From: DAISKN01 sp964553925
GTDB taxonomy: Bacteria; Acidobacteriota; Vicinamibacteria; Marinacidobacterales; SMYC01
Direction: 5' to 3'
NCBI GenBank assembly: GCA_964553925.1
Contig: CAZKNR010000019.1
Location: forward strand, 1 to 64,000
DNA length: 64,000 bases
The position numbers were made by a program, and so were the translations under genes. A model generated the notes under the pieces. The model was given only the letters and a program-made list of their open reading frames with translations, was not told the DNA's origin and did no database searches. Below are positions 19,596 through 28,928 of the stretch, in pieces (position 1 is the first letter of the stretch; each line of letters starts with the position of its first letter).

Positions 19596-21056
19596 TCATT
19601 TCCAGTCCGGCTTGACCGCGAAGAAGAAGCTCTCTCGGCCCCGCTCGACGAAGAGCACGACTTCTTCCGGCTTTCGCTCCCGGAGCCGCGCGATGAGCTC
19701 GTGAAACGCCCCGAAGTCGGCCACGGGCTCGTCCCCGACGCGAACCAGGAGATCGCCGGGAGCGACGCGGTTCTGGTTGCTGCTCACTCCCACCGGCGGC
19801 TGGACCACGACCACACCCTGCTGATCGGGCGCGAGAAACCGGGTGGCGACGTAGTCGTAGGTGATCTCGCGGACCGTGAGGTCGAGCTCGTCCACCTTCA
19901 GCGTCAGCGCTTCCCGCACGGACCTCGGCGCCGCCGCGAGCCGCACCAACGTGTCCTTCCGGGCACCGTCCCTCAAGTACTCGAGCGCGAGCTCCGCGTC
20001 CGCGCCCGCGCGCAGGATTCGCTCGGCGAACGAGCCGATCTCCTCGTCTCTCTGGACCTCGACCGGCTGGCCGTCGACAGCCACGAGCACGTCGCCGACC
20101 GCGAGGCCGGCTTTCTCCGCGGGAGAGTCCCGATAGACGTAGCCGACGAGGATGCCGGAGCTGGCCGGGAGCTTCATGTACGAGGCCAGCTCCTTCGAGA
20201 GCGCCTGCATCTCGACGCCCAGCCATCCGCGCCGCGCGGCGATCGCCGCTCCCGTGTCGACGCTCGCGTCTGTGAGCTCGCGCGCCGGGCGGGCGAAGCC
20301 GCGCCCGATGCCCTTCGGAAGCTCCCGCATCATCGTGAGAATGGCGAGGGGGTTTCGCGAGGAGGTCTCCGGGAGCGACACCGTGAGGGCATCGAGGTAG
20401 CCCAGAACCTCGCCGTCGAGTGAAGCGACTAGAGCTCCGACGGGATCGGATGCCCCGGTTCCGATGACGAACCCCGCTCTCGGCTTCTCCGTCACCGCCT
20501 GAACTCGAACGAGCTCGACCGACACGGCGGGTCCGAGAGGCTCGGGAAGAAGGCTTACGACCGCGACTTGTTCCCCCACCACGACCGATCGGGCGTCCTC
20601 GAAGATCACGGGCTTGAGCTCCTCGCCTTCCTCGAGATCGATCTGGAAGAACGCGACGTCCGCCCCGGTGTCCCGGCCGAGAAACGTCGCGCTGTACTCG
20701 CGTCCGCCGATCGTCCGGATGCGGGCGCTCGCGATCTCGGCCTCGGCGCGGCTGACAGACGCGGGAAACCGGATTCCGACGCCGTGGGGCACCTGGTTGA
20801 AAGGCTCGAAGATGATGGCGCTCGTAAGGACCACACCCCGGGGAGAGACGATGATTCCGCCGGTCACGAGCTCCTCTTCTTCCGAGGGCTCGGACGTCGA
20901 GCGACTCACCCGCTGCCGGTATCGAACCGAGACCAGGCTCTCGCGGAAGCGGCTCTCGAGAGCCGAGAGCTTTCGCGCGAGCGGGTCCTCTTCGGGGAAC
21001 GATACCGACGGCCCGGCCCAGGTTAGAAGCGCCGCGAGCGCGAGCTCAGTTCTCAT
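19596..21056 (-). CDS. HtrA-like pseudoprotease with PDZ domains
   Basis: A 486-residue secreted protein with a signal peptide, a trypsin-like fold (about 40-220) and two PDZ domains (about 280-370 and 400-480). The catalytic residues are not conserved: the His segment reads VLTSAIIF instead of VLTNxHVV, and the Ser segment reads GTGASDPVGALVASLDGEVLG (199-219) instead of an NPGNSGGPL sequence. The Asp segment (GADVAFFQID) survives. It is therefore probably inactive and acts as a chaperone, adaptor or regulator for the active HtrA encoded just upstream, with which it overlaps by 11 bp. Confidence 0.8.
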   Translation of the reverse strand: MRTELALAALLTWAGPSVSFPEEDPLARKLSALESRFRESLVSVRYRQRVSRSTSEPSEEEELVTGGIIVSPRGVVLTSAIIFEPFNQVPHGVGIRFPASVSRAEAEIASARIRTIGGREYSATFLGRDTGADVAFFQIDLEEGEELKPVIFEDARSVVVGEQVAVVSLLPEPLGPAVSVELVRVQAVTEKPRAGFVIGTGASDPVGALVASLDGEVLGYLDALTVSLPETSSRNPLAILTMMRELPKGIGRGFARPARELTDASVDTGAAIAARRGWLGVEMQALSKELASYMKLPASSGILVGYVYRDSPAEKAGLAVGDVLVAVDGQPVEVQRDEEIGSFAERILRAGADAELALEYLRDGARKDTLVRLAAAPRSVREALTLKVDELDLTVREITYDYVATRFLAPDQQGVVVVQPPVGVSSNQNRVAPGDLLVRVGDEPVADFGAFHELIARLRERKPEEVVLFVERGRESFFFAVKPDWK

Positions 21057-22392
21057 AGGCGGCCTCGATCAGGATCCAGCGGCGCGAGTGCCGGCGCATC
21101 ACGGTGAGGAGCACTTTCTCGGCCCGCGCTTCGTCTCCGGCACGGTAGAGGGACCGGAGTCCTTCGAGATCCGAGACCTCTTCGTCGCCCACCGCGACGA
21201 TGCGATCGCCGGGAAAGAGGCGCGCCTGAAACGCGGCGCCGTTCGGTTTCACTCCGGCAACGAACACCCCGCGCTGATCGGGAAGACTGAACTCGAGCGC
21301 GAGCTCCCGGGTGATTCCCCGCGCGGTGAACCCCCAGCTCTCGCAGTCCATCTCGCCGGAGCTCGACTCGCTCTCCTCTTCGGTAGTCGCTCCCAGAGTC
21401 AGCTCCTCGCCATCGCGGGCGATCAAAAGTTGCACTTTCTCTCCGACGGGAGTGTCGGCGATCCGCTTGTAGATCCCGGGGAGCTCCTCGGTGAACTGCG
21501 CCGAGACGCGCTCTCCGCCGTAGGAAAGGAGTACGTCTCCCGCCCGCACTCCCGCCCGCTCCGCGGGAGAGTCGGGGTCCACGCTCCGGATCACGGCGCC
21601 TTCGGCGCGCTCCGCCTCGAAGTACTGGGCGAGCTCCTCGAGGGGCTGAAAGGTGAGGCCGAGCCAGCTTCTCGAGACATGGCCCTTCTCGATGAGACCC
21701 CGCGCGACCTCCTTCACGATGTTGATGGGAATGGCGAAGCCGATGCTCGAAGCGCCGAACGCTCCGCGGGCGTTCACTCCCACGACCTCCCCCGCGAGGT
21801 TCACGAGCGGGCCGCCGCTGTTGCCGGGGTTGATCGCGGCGTCGGTCTGGATCCAGGTGTTGAATGAGCCGGTCTTCTCGCCGGTCGGGAGCTTGAACTC
21901 GTCGGAGAGATAGCGGTCTTTGCTGCTGACGACGCCCAGGGAAAGAGAGCGCTGGAGGGCGAGCGGGCTTCCGAGGGCCATCACGTACTGGCCAACGACG
22001 AGCGCGTCGGAGTCCCCCAGAGTCACCGGGGCGGGGGCGTGCTGGCCTTCGCGGAGATCCAGCCTCAAAACGGCGATGTCGGTCAGAGGGTCCTCGCCCA
22101 CCAGAACTCCCGAGACCCGTTCGCGATTGCTGAGAGTAATAATGAGACGCTTCGCCTTTCCGGCGACGTGGTAGTTGGTGATCACGTGGCCCTCGTCGTC
22201 GAAGATGAATCCGCTACCGACCCCCGTCGAGCTCCGGCGTTCGCCGGAGGAGTAGACGTCGGTGATCGGCTGTACGTTGACGAGCGCGGGAGAGACCCGG
22301 TCGCGGGCCTCGAGGATCCGGTCCTGCAGATTGGTCTGCGATCCGGAAGCGAGGGCGAGAGAGAGTGCCAAGAGCGAGTGGAAACCCGGCAT
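21046..22392 (-). CDS. HtrA/DegP-type periplasmic serine protease
   Basis: A 448-residue S1C protease. A signal peptide (about 1-19) is followed by the protease domain with His75 (TNYHVAG), Asp105 (LTDIAVLRL) and Ser192 (NPGNSGGPL). Two PDZ-like regions follow (about 245-335 and 360-445), the second after an acidic linker of Glu/Ser. It degrades or refolds misfolded envelope proteins. It is the first gene of a two-gene operon with a pseudoprotease. Confidence 0.93.
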   Translation of the reverse strand: MPGFHSLLALSLALASGSQTNLQDRILEARDRVSPALVNVQPITDVYSSGERRSSTGVGSGFIFDDEGHVITNYHVAGKAKRLIITLSNRERVSGVLVGEDPLTDIAVLRLDLREGQHAPAPVTLGDSDALVVGQYVMALGSPLALQRSLSLGVVSSKDRYLSDEFKLPTGEKTGSFNTWIQTDAAINPGNSGGPLVNLAGEVVGVNARGAFGASSIGFAIPINIVKEVARGLIEKGHVSRSWLGLTFQPLEELAQYFEAERAEGAVIRSVDPDSPAERAGVRAGDVLLSYGGERVSAQFTEELPGIYKRIADTPVGEKVQLLIARDGEELTLGATTEEESESSSGEMDCESWGFTARGITRELALEFSLPDQRGVFVAGVKPNGAAFQARLFPGDRIVAVGDEEVSDLEGLRSLYRAGDEARAEKVLLTVMRRHSRRWILIEAAYEN

Positions 22393-22759
22393 TGGCTACA
22401 TCGTAGCAAAAAGGAGGGCCCGCCTTCGCGAAGCGCTTCGGCGGGTCCCGCCTGAGCCCGAAGGGCGGAGGCGGGAAAGGCGGGCCTGCCCGCCGTAGCC
22501 TTGGCGAAGGCGGGCCCCTCGGACTCTCGCCCAAGGGGCCAGCTGGATGGCGGGAGGTACGCAGTCGTAAGTATTTCGGCTCGCTCCCCTGTTTCCCTCA
22601 CGAGAGCGGCCGAACGCCGCTGACAATCGCTTAGACGAAGCCGGAGGTGAAAGAGTTCCGCGAATCGGGACGCGCCTGCATCGATTGCCTCGAGCGAAAG
22701 ACCGGACATATCATTGCAGGCCGCGCGGTGCTTCGACCGCCCATGGAGGAACCGTTCAG
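22393..22759. other. Intergenic region containing a GC-rich repeat
   Basis: The divergent spacer between the HtrA operon and the DUF2090 gene holds the inverted-repeat element at 22416-22517 and otherwise no recognisable gene. GGAGGA at 22745-22750 is the ribosome-binding site for the gene at 22760. Confidence 0.5.
22416..22517. repeat. ~100-bp GC-rich palindromic repeat element
   Basis: Perfect 14-bp inverted ends GGGCCCGCCTTCGC (22416-22429) and GCGAAGGCGGGCCC (22504-22517) enclose further GGCGGG/CCCGCC repeats. The core resembles the dispersed GCCCGCCGTAGCCTTGGCGAAGGC-type repeat common in many environmental genomes. It could form a strong cruciform or hairpin. Confidence 0.7.
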
Positions 22760-23683
22760 ATGAAAGCCATCGGCTACGACCGGCCTTTGTTCGTGCAGCC
22801 TTTCGACCATCGAGGGAGCTTCACCAAGACCTTCTTCGAGTTCAAGGGAGCGCCCAAGATCGAGCCGGACCGGGATCAGCACGGGCCGGTGGCCGCCGCC
22901 AAGACGGTGATCTACCGGGGCTTGATCCGTGCGATAGAGATGGGAGTCCCCCGCGAGGAAGTAGGCATCCTGGTCGACTCCCAGTTCGGAAGCCACATCC
23001 TTGCGGACGCCAGGTCCCGCTCCATTCCCACCGCGGTCTGTGTCGAGAAGAGCGGCCAGGACGTCTTCGATTTCGAGTACGGCGCCCGCTGGGAGGACCA
23101 CCTGCGCTTTGTCGCGCCCGACATGGTGAAGTGCCTGGTTCGCTACCACCCGGAAGACGACGTCTCCCTCAACCGCGAGCAGCTTACCCGGCTGAAGCTC
23201 CTTTCCGACTACATCCACGCGAGTAACGATCGTTACCTGATGTTCGAGCTCCTCGTGCCCGCGGTCACGGAAGAGGACAAGAAAGCCGGCGATCGCTACG
23301 ACTCCGAGGTCCGGCCGAAGCACATGGTCGAGGCCATCCGGCAGATCCAGGACTTCGGCGTCGAGCCCGACGTGTGGAAGATCGAGGGCCTCGACGCGCG
23401 CGCTCACGCGGAGGCGGTAGCGAAACAGGTCCGCTCGACCGATGCCCGCAAGAAAGCCGGCTCCATCCTCCTCGGAAGAGGCTCCAACAAGGAGAAAGTG
23501 CACGAGTGGCTGAAGGTCGCCGCACCGGTCGAGGGCTTCATCGGGTTCGCCGTGGGGCGCACGAACTTCAGCGACCCGCTGAAGCGCTACCTGAAGAAGG
23601 AGCTCGACGAGAAGTCGGCCGTCGAGGAGATCGCGGAAAACTACAAGGGCTGCGTCGACATCTGGAAGAAAGCCAAGGGTTGA
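22760..23683 (+). CDS. DUF2090-type aldolase-like protein (IolC C-terminal domain family)
   Basis: A 307-residue TIM-barrel protein starting MKAIGYDRPLFVQPFDHRGS, chosen because GGAGGA lies 9 bp before it. The QPFDHR N-terminus, LVDSQFGSHIL, PAVTEEDK and the C-terminal ILLGRGSN..V..WL motif match DUF2090. This domain is fused to the sugar kinase in some IolC proteins and is thought to act as 2-deoxy-5-keto-gluconate-6-phosphate aldolase in inositol catabolism. No other iol genes are nearby, so the substrate is uncertain. Confidence 0.82.
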   Translation: MKAIGYDRPLFVQPFDHRGSFTKTFFEFKGAPKIEPDRDQHGPVAAAKTVIYRGLIRAIEMGVPREEVGILVDSQFGSHILADARSRSIPTAVCVEKSGQDVFDFEYGARWEDHLRFVAPDMVKCLVRYHPEDDVSLNREQLTRLKLLSDYIHASNDRYLMFELLVPAVTEEDKKAGDRYDSEVRPKHMVEAIRQIQDFGVEPDVWKIEGLDARAHAEAVAKQVRSTDARKKAGSILLGRGSNKEKVHEWLKVAAPVEGFIGFAVGRTNFSDPLKRYLKKELDEKSAVEEIAENYKGCVDIWKKAKG

Positions 23684-24235
23684 GGAGCGCGGGGAGCAGC
23701 GAGCATCACGAAACTAAGGCGGGCGGGGTCGGAGCCCCCAACCTGGATGTGACGAACCGAAGCCCGGGACCGTTACCGGAATCGACCTTCACACCCACTC
23801 CGACCCCGCCTCGCATTGTGCCGCCTGGCGCGACCCGCCGATTCCGCGAAACCGGAACGACGTCCCGCCGAGGCTGCGGCAACTGAAAGCGTTTGCGGGA
23901 GCAGCTTATTTCGCTGTCTCTCTCATAACCAGGACTAAGAGCAATCTCTTTGCCAACTCCGGAGCGCCGCACTGCCAGACCCTAACTGACAGACTCGCAA
24001 GAGATAACGCTTCTCTCCCCGGCGAGTCCGCGATTTCTTCCTTCGCGGAACGAGGTTCTCGTGGGAGAAACCCGTCAAACCCTCTTTTTTTTCCACCCCA
24101 ACGCTGAGGTGATTTCTCCCCCAAGCTCCGGCGAGTCGCGCCGGCCTGTGCTACCATCGACTTACACACGACAACCCAGGGTGAAAGTAGGCATCCGGTC
24201 AAGATCGGACGCCGGGACGCCTTTGCCGACAAATC
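23684..24235. other. Intergenic region, no gene; contains a spaced inverted repeat
   Basis: About 550 bp with no supportable coding frame. A 13-bp inverted repeat (23722-23734 and 23798-23810) and T-rich runs near 24090 are the only structure noticed. Its end should hold the promoter of the polysaccharide ligase gene, but no convincing sigma-70 or sigma-54 element was found. Confidence 0.5.
23722..23810. repeat. 13-bp inverted repeat with 63-bp spacer
   Basis: GGCGGGGTCGGAG (23722-23734) and CTCCGACCCCGCC (23798-23810) are perfect inverted copies just downstream of the DUF2090 gene. It may be a terminator-like stem-loop or the ends of a small non-autonomous element. Confidence 0.5.
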
Positions 24236-26248
24236 ATGAAGGGACCGTCTCCGAAGATTCTGGACTGGATCCCCCGTTCATTCCTTATTCTCCTCGTCGT
24301 GGCTTCGCCCTGGCCGTTCGGCTCAGTGGCTCCAAGGTCGGCCGCGACACTCGCCGCGGCCCTCCTCGTCTTCTATGGCTTTTACTGGGCAGCTCAACTG
24401 CTGCGGAAGCGAAACGCGACCGCGCCTTACGGATGGCTTTGGATCCTGTCCGGGCTCGCGTTCGTCGCGATTCAGAACCTGCCGCTTCCTTCGGCGCTCA
24501 CCGTCGTCGCCGCGCCCGCGGTGGCTCGCGCCTACGCGCCGCTCGGAACCGAGCTCGATTCCGGCGCCGCCGGAGGATGGCACCCGATCTCGATCGAGCC
24601 CTTTCGGACGGAGTGGAGCCTCCTCCAGCTCCTGTCGCTCGCTTGCGCGTTTCACCTCGCAAACCGCCTCTTCCGCAAGAGCGCCGAGCGAAATTTTCTC
24701 GCCTACAGCCTGGCGGCGGTCGGCGTCGCCCTCTCGCTCTTCGCCGTGTACCAGAAAGCGCGGTTCGGCACCGTCCTCTACGGCCGGGTTCCCGTCGAAT
24801 CGGGAAGCCCTTTCGGCCCTTTCGTCAACCACAATCATTTCGCGGGCTACGTGGAAGCGGCGGCGCTCGTCGCCCTCGGAGCTTCGGTCGGGCTCGCGCG
24901 CCGGGCAAGCGCGCTCGGCCTTCTCCTCGCGGGATCGGCGGTTCTCATCGGGATCGCGCACCTGCTCTCGCACTCGCGCGGGGGGCTTCTCGCGCTCGGC
25001 GCCGGGATCGCGACTCTCGCCTGGCTCTCCCGCGGGGGAGAGGGAGAAGGCCGCCCTCTCTTCATCACCGGGGGAGCGCTCGCCGTCGCCGCCTTCCTCC
25101 TGGTCTTCGCGCCCTCGAGTCTCTTTCAGCGTCTCGCAAGCTTCGGCAATCCCGCGGCCGATGACTCCCTCGAGTACCGGATCCAGCTCTGGTCGGACTC
25201 GCTCGTTCTTTCGGCCTCCTCACCCGCGGTGGGCACCGGTCTCGGCACCTTTTCCGCCGCCATTCCGCCCTACCGAAGCGGCCCCGGCGAGGTCCGCGCC
25301 GAATACGCCGAGAGCGATTGGCTGCAGCTCCTCTGCGAAGCGGGGCTCATCGGTCTCGCGCTCGCGGCAATCCTGATCGCCTCGTCGCTCTCAGCCGGTC
25401 TCCGGAAAGCGCGCGGCGAAACGTCCGAGAGAAGCCGCGGAGTCCTCCACGGCGCCGCCGCCGCCGCGGTGGCGCTTTCGGTCCACGGGTTCGTCGATTT
25501 CAACTTCCGGATTCCCTCGAATGCGCTTCTCTTCGCCGTTCTTCTGGGGGTCGTAGCACCCGCGGGAGCGAAGCTCTCCTGGGAAAGCCGAAGGGTCTTT
25601 CGTCATTCAGCCGCACTCCTCCTCGTCGGCCTCGCCCTCGCCGGCGCGGTGCGGACGCTGAAGCTCGGCTGGAGCGACGAGCTGAACCGCAGTGTGAATC
25701 CTCTCCTCGCCCGGCCCGAGGAGTTCACCTCCCTGATCCAGGCGCTGGGAAAGTCGAGGAGCGCCGTGCCGGATAACCCGGATACCTCCTATCTTCTCGG
25801 CCGCCTCTACAACGAGGAGGCCTATCGCTCGCGGGACGAGGCTCGCTATCGCGAGCTCCGCCTCGAGCAAGCGGGAGAAGCGTTCCGTGAATCGCTCCGG
25901 CGGGCTCCCGCGCGAGGACGAACCTGGTTCGAGCTGGGCTGGACCGAAGCGAACCTCGGCCGAGATGCGGAGGCGGACCGCCTGTTCTCGCTCGCCCTCA
26001 CCCTCGAGCCCCACTGGGCGAACCTTCGCGCGAACTACGCGCTCTACCTGGTCTCCCGGGGCCGCATCGACGACGCGCTCGTCCAGATCGAGGCCGCTCG
26101 CGAGCTCGAGCCGGGCCTCACTCCTATGGACGCGCTCTCGATCATCGGTCCGCACGTCAAGAACGACGTCCACCTTTTGCGGCGCGCCGCGGGCAGCGGC
26201 CCCGAGGCGGAGGCCGCTCTCGAGAGGTTCGGGACATCCGGTGAATGA
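24236..26248 (+). CDS. O-antigen ligase/polymerase (Wzy_C) with C-terminal TPR
   Basis: A 670-residue inner-membrane protein with about 11 transmembrane helices in the first 470 residues. The Wzy_C/WaaL region includes FGPFVNHNHFAGYVE, SHSRGG and the periplasmic-loop segment VGTGLGTFSAAIPPYR with conserved Arg/His residues. The last 170 residues are TPR-like (WFELGWTEANLGRDAEADRL). It probably polymerises or ligates polysaccharide repeat units. The 3' end overlaps the next methyltransferase gene, which begins at a GTG 8 bp before its stop. Confidence 0.85.
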   Translation: MKGPSPKILDWIPRSFLILLVVASPWPFGSVAPRSAATLAAALLVFYGFYWAAQLLRKRNATAPYGWLWILSGLAFVAIQNLPLPSALTVVAAPAVARAYAPLGTELDSGAAGGWHPISIEPFRTEWSLLQLLSLACAFHLANRLFRKSAERNFLAYSLAAVGVALSLFAVYQKARFGTVLYGRVPVESGSPFGPFVNHNHFAGYVEAAALVALGASVGLARRASALGLLLAGSAVLIGIAHLLSHSRGGLLALGAGIATLAWLSRGGEGEGRPLFITGGALAVAAFLLVFAPSSLFQRLASFGNPAADDSLEYRIQLWSDSLVLSASSPAVGTGLGTFSAAIPPYRSGPGEVRAEYAESDWLQLLCEAGLIGLALAAILIASSLSAGLRKARGETSERSRGVLHGAAAAAVALSVHGFVDFNFRIPSNALLFAVLLGVVAPAGAKLSWESRRVFRHSAALLLVGLALAGAVRTLKLGWSDELNRSVNPLLARPEEFTSLIQALGKSRSAVPDNPDTSYLLGRLYNEEAYRSRDEARYRELRLEQAGEAFRESLRRAPARGRTWFELGWTEANLGRDAEADRLFSLALTLEPHWANLRANYALYLVSRGRIDDALVQIEAARELEPGLTPMDALSIIGPHVKNDVHLLRRAAGSGPEAEAALERFGTSGE

Positions 26249-27077
26249 GACGCAAAACCTCGATGAGGCGACGGTTCGCTCTTTCGGCCGGCAGTGGACG
26301 CGCTTCGATCAGTCCACCGTTGCCGAAGAGGCGCTGCGAGCGATGTTCCTGGAGTACTTCGAGATCTTCCCCTGGGAGCGGCTGCCCGAGAAGGCCGTCG
26401 GAGCCGACATCGGATGCGGATCCGGACGCTGGGCGCGGTTCGTGGCCGAGCGTGCCTCCGTCGTGCACTGCATCGACGCGAGCGACGAGGCGCTTTCGGT
26501 CGCTCGCCTTCGTCTCTCGGCGCTGCCGAACGTCGTCCTCCATCGATGCAGCATCGACGCTCTACCGTTCGAGGAGGGGAGCCTCGACTTCGCCTACTCA
26601 CTCGGAGTCCTCCATCACGTTCCCGACACTGCCGCCGCTTTCAAGGCCATTTCTCGGACCCTGAAAAAGGATGCGCCCTTTCTCGTGTACCTCTACTACG
26701 CCTTCGAGAATCGCCCAGCGTGGTATCGGTTTCTCTGGGGACTATCGGAGCTCGCGCGCCGGACCATCGCCCGGCTCCCAGCGGCGCTCCAGTCCTTCCT
26801 GTGCGACGCCCTCGCTCTTTCCATCTACTGGCCTCTCGCGCGAGTCGCGCGCATCGCGGAGCGCGCGGGGCTCGAAGTCGCGAGCTTCCCTCTGGCCCTC
26901 TACCGCGACCGGGATTTCTACAGCATGCGCACGGATGCCAGGGATCGATTCGGAACGCCTCTGGAGAAGCGGTTTCGAGCCGACGAGATCCGGCAAATGA
27001 TGATGGACGCCGGCCTCGCCCAGATTCGCTTCTCCGAACGACCGCCCTACTGGTGCGCGGTGGGGATCAAGAGTTGA
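26241..27077 (+). CDS. Class I SAM methyltransferase
   Basis: About 278 residues from a GTG (VNETQNLDEATVRSFGRQW), which overlaps the upstream ligase gene. Motif I ADIGCGSGRWARF, acidic loop CIDASDEAL and motif IV YSLGVLHHVPDT are typical of Methyltransf_11. The hydrophobic C-terminal part (AALQSFLCDALALSIYWPL) suggests membrane association. It probably methylates a sugar of the exopolysaccharide or its lipid-linked precursor. Confidence 0.85.
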   Translation: MNETQNLDEATVRSFGRQWTRFDQSTVAEEALRAMFLEYFEIFPWERLPEKAVGADIGCGSGRWARFVAERASVVHCIDASDEALSVARLRLSALPNVVLHRCSIDALPFEEGSLDFAYSLGVLHHVPDTAAAFKAISRTLKKDAPFLVYLYYAFENRPAWYRFLWGLSELARRTIARLPAALQSFLCDALALSIYWPLARVARIAERAGLEVASFPLALYRDRDFYSMRTDARDRFGTPLEKRFRADEIRQMMMDAGLAQIRFSERPPYWCAVGIKS

Positions 27078-27083
27078 TGGGGC

Positions 27084-27989
27084 TTACTCGCAGCGGCCCG
27101 CGTAGCGATAGCGGTTTCCCCATCGGCCGAAGCTCAATCCCGAGAGCGCCCGCGAAGCGAGGCGCAGAGAGAAGAGTCCTATGCTTTTTGGCCGGGCGAG
27201 GTCGGAGAGCGAAAGCCGGCTGGGCGCCGGCCAGGACACTTCCGTAACCATCTCCTCGACGGCGCTCAACCCGAAGCGGCGGAACAAAGCCCACTGCCCT
27301 TCGACGGTCGCGAGGACGACATGGTAAGGGGGCATCTCGATCGATGGACGCCCCCTGAGACATCGAGCAAGCCGCAGCATCCAGGTGAACAGATTTCCAT
27401 TCGCCTCGAGAGGTCCCTGGGCGAGAAGGAGCCCGCCGGGCTTGATGAGCGACAGAATACGAGGCATCTCGTGTTCGAGATCCGTGAGGTGCTCGAGAAC
27501 GTCGCCCAGGTGAAGCACGTCGGCGCACGATCCGTTCTCGAGCGCACCCTCGACCGTGAGTACGGGAAGTCCCGTCCGTCGGGAAGTTTCTTCCACCACT
27601 TCCGGAGTGAGCTCGACCCCGAGAGCCTTCCAACCGCGCGACGCGGCTTCTACCAGGAGCTCACCCCCCGCGCAGCCGTAGTCCACGAACGAGCTGGCGG
27701 GGAGCCGATTCAGCCAATCGAGCACCCATCGAGGCTCTCTTGGATCGGCGACGGCGTCTGAGCGGGAGCAGCTCCCATAGCTCGTGCCGTACATGGACTC
27801 GAGATCCCTGGCATCCGGCATGGGATAGCAGCGAAGCGAGCGACACCGCTTGCAGGCGACGTAGGAGAATTCCTTCCCCTGGTACCGAGTGGACCCGAGC
27901 CATGAAGGCTCAACCGACTCGTCGCCGCAAAGAGGACACGTTGCCGACGAGGAGCGTGGTCGCTGTTCTTCCAACCCGACGTTCGACAA
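27084..27989 (-). CDS. Zinc-ribbon class I SAM methyltransferase
   Basis: About 301 residues. Two CxxC pairs near the N-terminus (CPLCG and CKRC) form a zinc ribbon. Motif I FVDYGCAGGELL and HLGDVLEHLTDLEHEM follow. This organisation is common in glycan-locus methyltransferases next to glycosyltransferases. It is the last gene of a three-gene minus-strand run beginning at the glycosyltransferase near 30.1 kb. Confidence 0.82.
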   Translation of the reverse strand: MSNVGLEEQRPRSSSATCPLCGDESVEPSWLGSTRYQGKEFSYVACKRCRSLRCYPMPDARDLESMYGTSYGSCSRSDAVADPREPRWVLDWLNRLPASSFVDYGCAGGELLVEAASRGWKALGVELTPEVVEETSRRTGLPVLTVEGALENGSCADVLHLGDVLEHLTDLEHEMPRILSLIKPGGLLLAQGPLEANGNLFTWMLRLARCLRGRPSIEMPPYHVVLATVEGQWALFRRFGLSAVEEMVTEVSWPAPSRLSLSDLARPKSIGLFSLRLASRALSGLSFGRWGNRYRYAGRCE

Positions 27990-27992
27990 GCC

Positions 27993-28910
27993 TCAGTCCG
28001 CTCGGGCCCACACCTTCAGCTCATCGCCCAAACGGACCAGCGTCAGGGCTGTGTTGGCCAGCTCTTTGACACCGCGGCCTACCGGATTCCTCATCAAGAG
28101 GGCGTTGAGCGCGTAGGCGCTCTCGACGCGCGACAGGGGGCGAGGGGACCCGTTAGCCGCCAGCGATCCTTGCACTTCGCCAGGTGAGGACAACTTTCGA
28201 CGGCGCCACCCGCTCACCACCTCGTACGGATTGAACCCTTCCGTTCGGATCCGCGGATCCTCGAAGCCGGCGGACCGCAGGGCCAGTGTCACCGACGTCT
28301 TGGAGAAGAGGTGAAGATGCTCCGGTGGGCTGACGACGCTCCACTCGAGGCCGAGCGCGTGGGAGCTGAGGCTTCGGGAGTTGGGCGTGCTCAGAAACAG
28401 CACCCCACCGGGCCGGAGTAACTGGTGCGCCTGGCGGAGAAAGGGCTCAGGGTCTACCAAGTGCTCCACGACCCCTGCAAGGGTAATGACGTCGAACGAC
28501 CGCTCATCGTAAGGTGGCGCCAGGAAGTCTCCCTGTCGCGCATTTGCGAAGCCGTGCGCTTGCGCTTGCTCGACGGCCAAGCGCGACTTCTCGAGGCCAT
28601 GTACCTCCCAGCCGTCCCTCTGAGCCGCCAGGAGTATGGCTCCGGCGCCGAACCCAACGTCGAGCAAGCGGTTCAGCCTTCGATACGGCGCCAGCGATTG
28701 CAGAAGTGTCGCCAGGCTGCGGAGAACGAACTCAGGAATGTTGCCGAGATGATTCGTTTCATAGGAGTAGCGGTCATAGAGCTCGTGGAGAACTTCGCTC
28801 GTCGGCATGCGCATGCAATAGAGGTGGTAGCAGCGCTCGCAGCGCCCGATCGGATACCCGTTCCGAGCGCCGGGGGTCACAATGTCATGAGATGCACAGA
28901 TGGGACACAT
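27993..28910 (-). CDS. Zinc-ribbon class I SAM methyltransferase
   Basis: About 305 residues starting MCPICASHDIVTPG, with CPIC and CERC zinc pairs, motif I LLDVGFGAGAIL and AGVVEHLVDPEPFLRQ. It is organised like the next gene downstream (4 bp apart) and the two may be diverged duplicates. The likely role is methylation of a polysaccharide sugar. It lies 18 bp downstream of the glycosyltransferase. Confidence 0.82.
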   Translation of the reverse strand: MCPICASHDIVTPGARNGYPIGRCERCYHLYCMRMPTSEVLHELYDRYSYETNHLGNIPEFVLRSLATLLQSLAPYRRLNRLLDVGFGAGAILLAAQRDGWEVHGLEKSRLAVEQAQAHGFANARQGDFLAPPYDERSFDVITLAGVVEHLVDPEPFLRQAHQLLRPGGVLFLSTPNSRSLSSHALGLEWSVVSPPEHLHLFSKTSVTLALRSAGFEDPRIRTEGFNPYEVVSGWRRRKLSSPGEVQGSLAANGSPRPLSRVESAYALNALLMRNPVGRGVKELANTALTLVRLGDELKVWARAD

Positions 28911-28928
28911 GAGCGTACTTCAGGCCCT

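Noticed and set aside
22398..22420. A sigma-54-like element before the HtrA operon on the minus strand
   Set aside because: The GG-GC distance is one base too long and the TGGCAC part is missing.
24190..24235. A sigma-54 element before the ligase gene (CGGGACGCCTTTGCC)
   Set aside because: The GG-GC spacing is one base short, which abolishes sigma-54 recognition.
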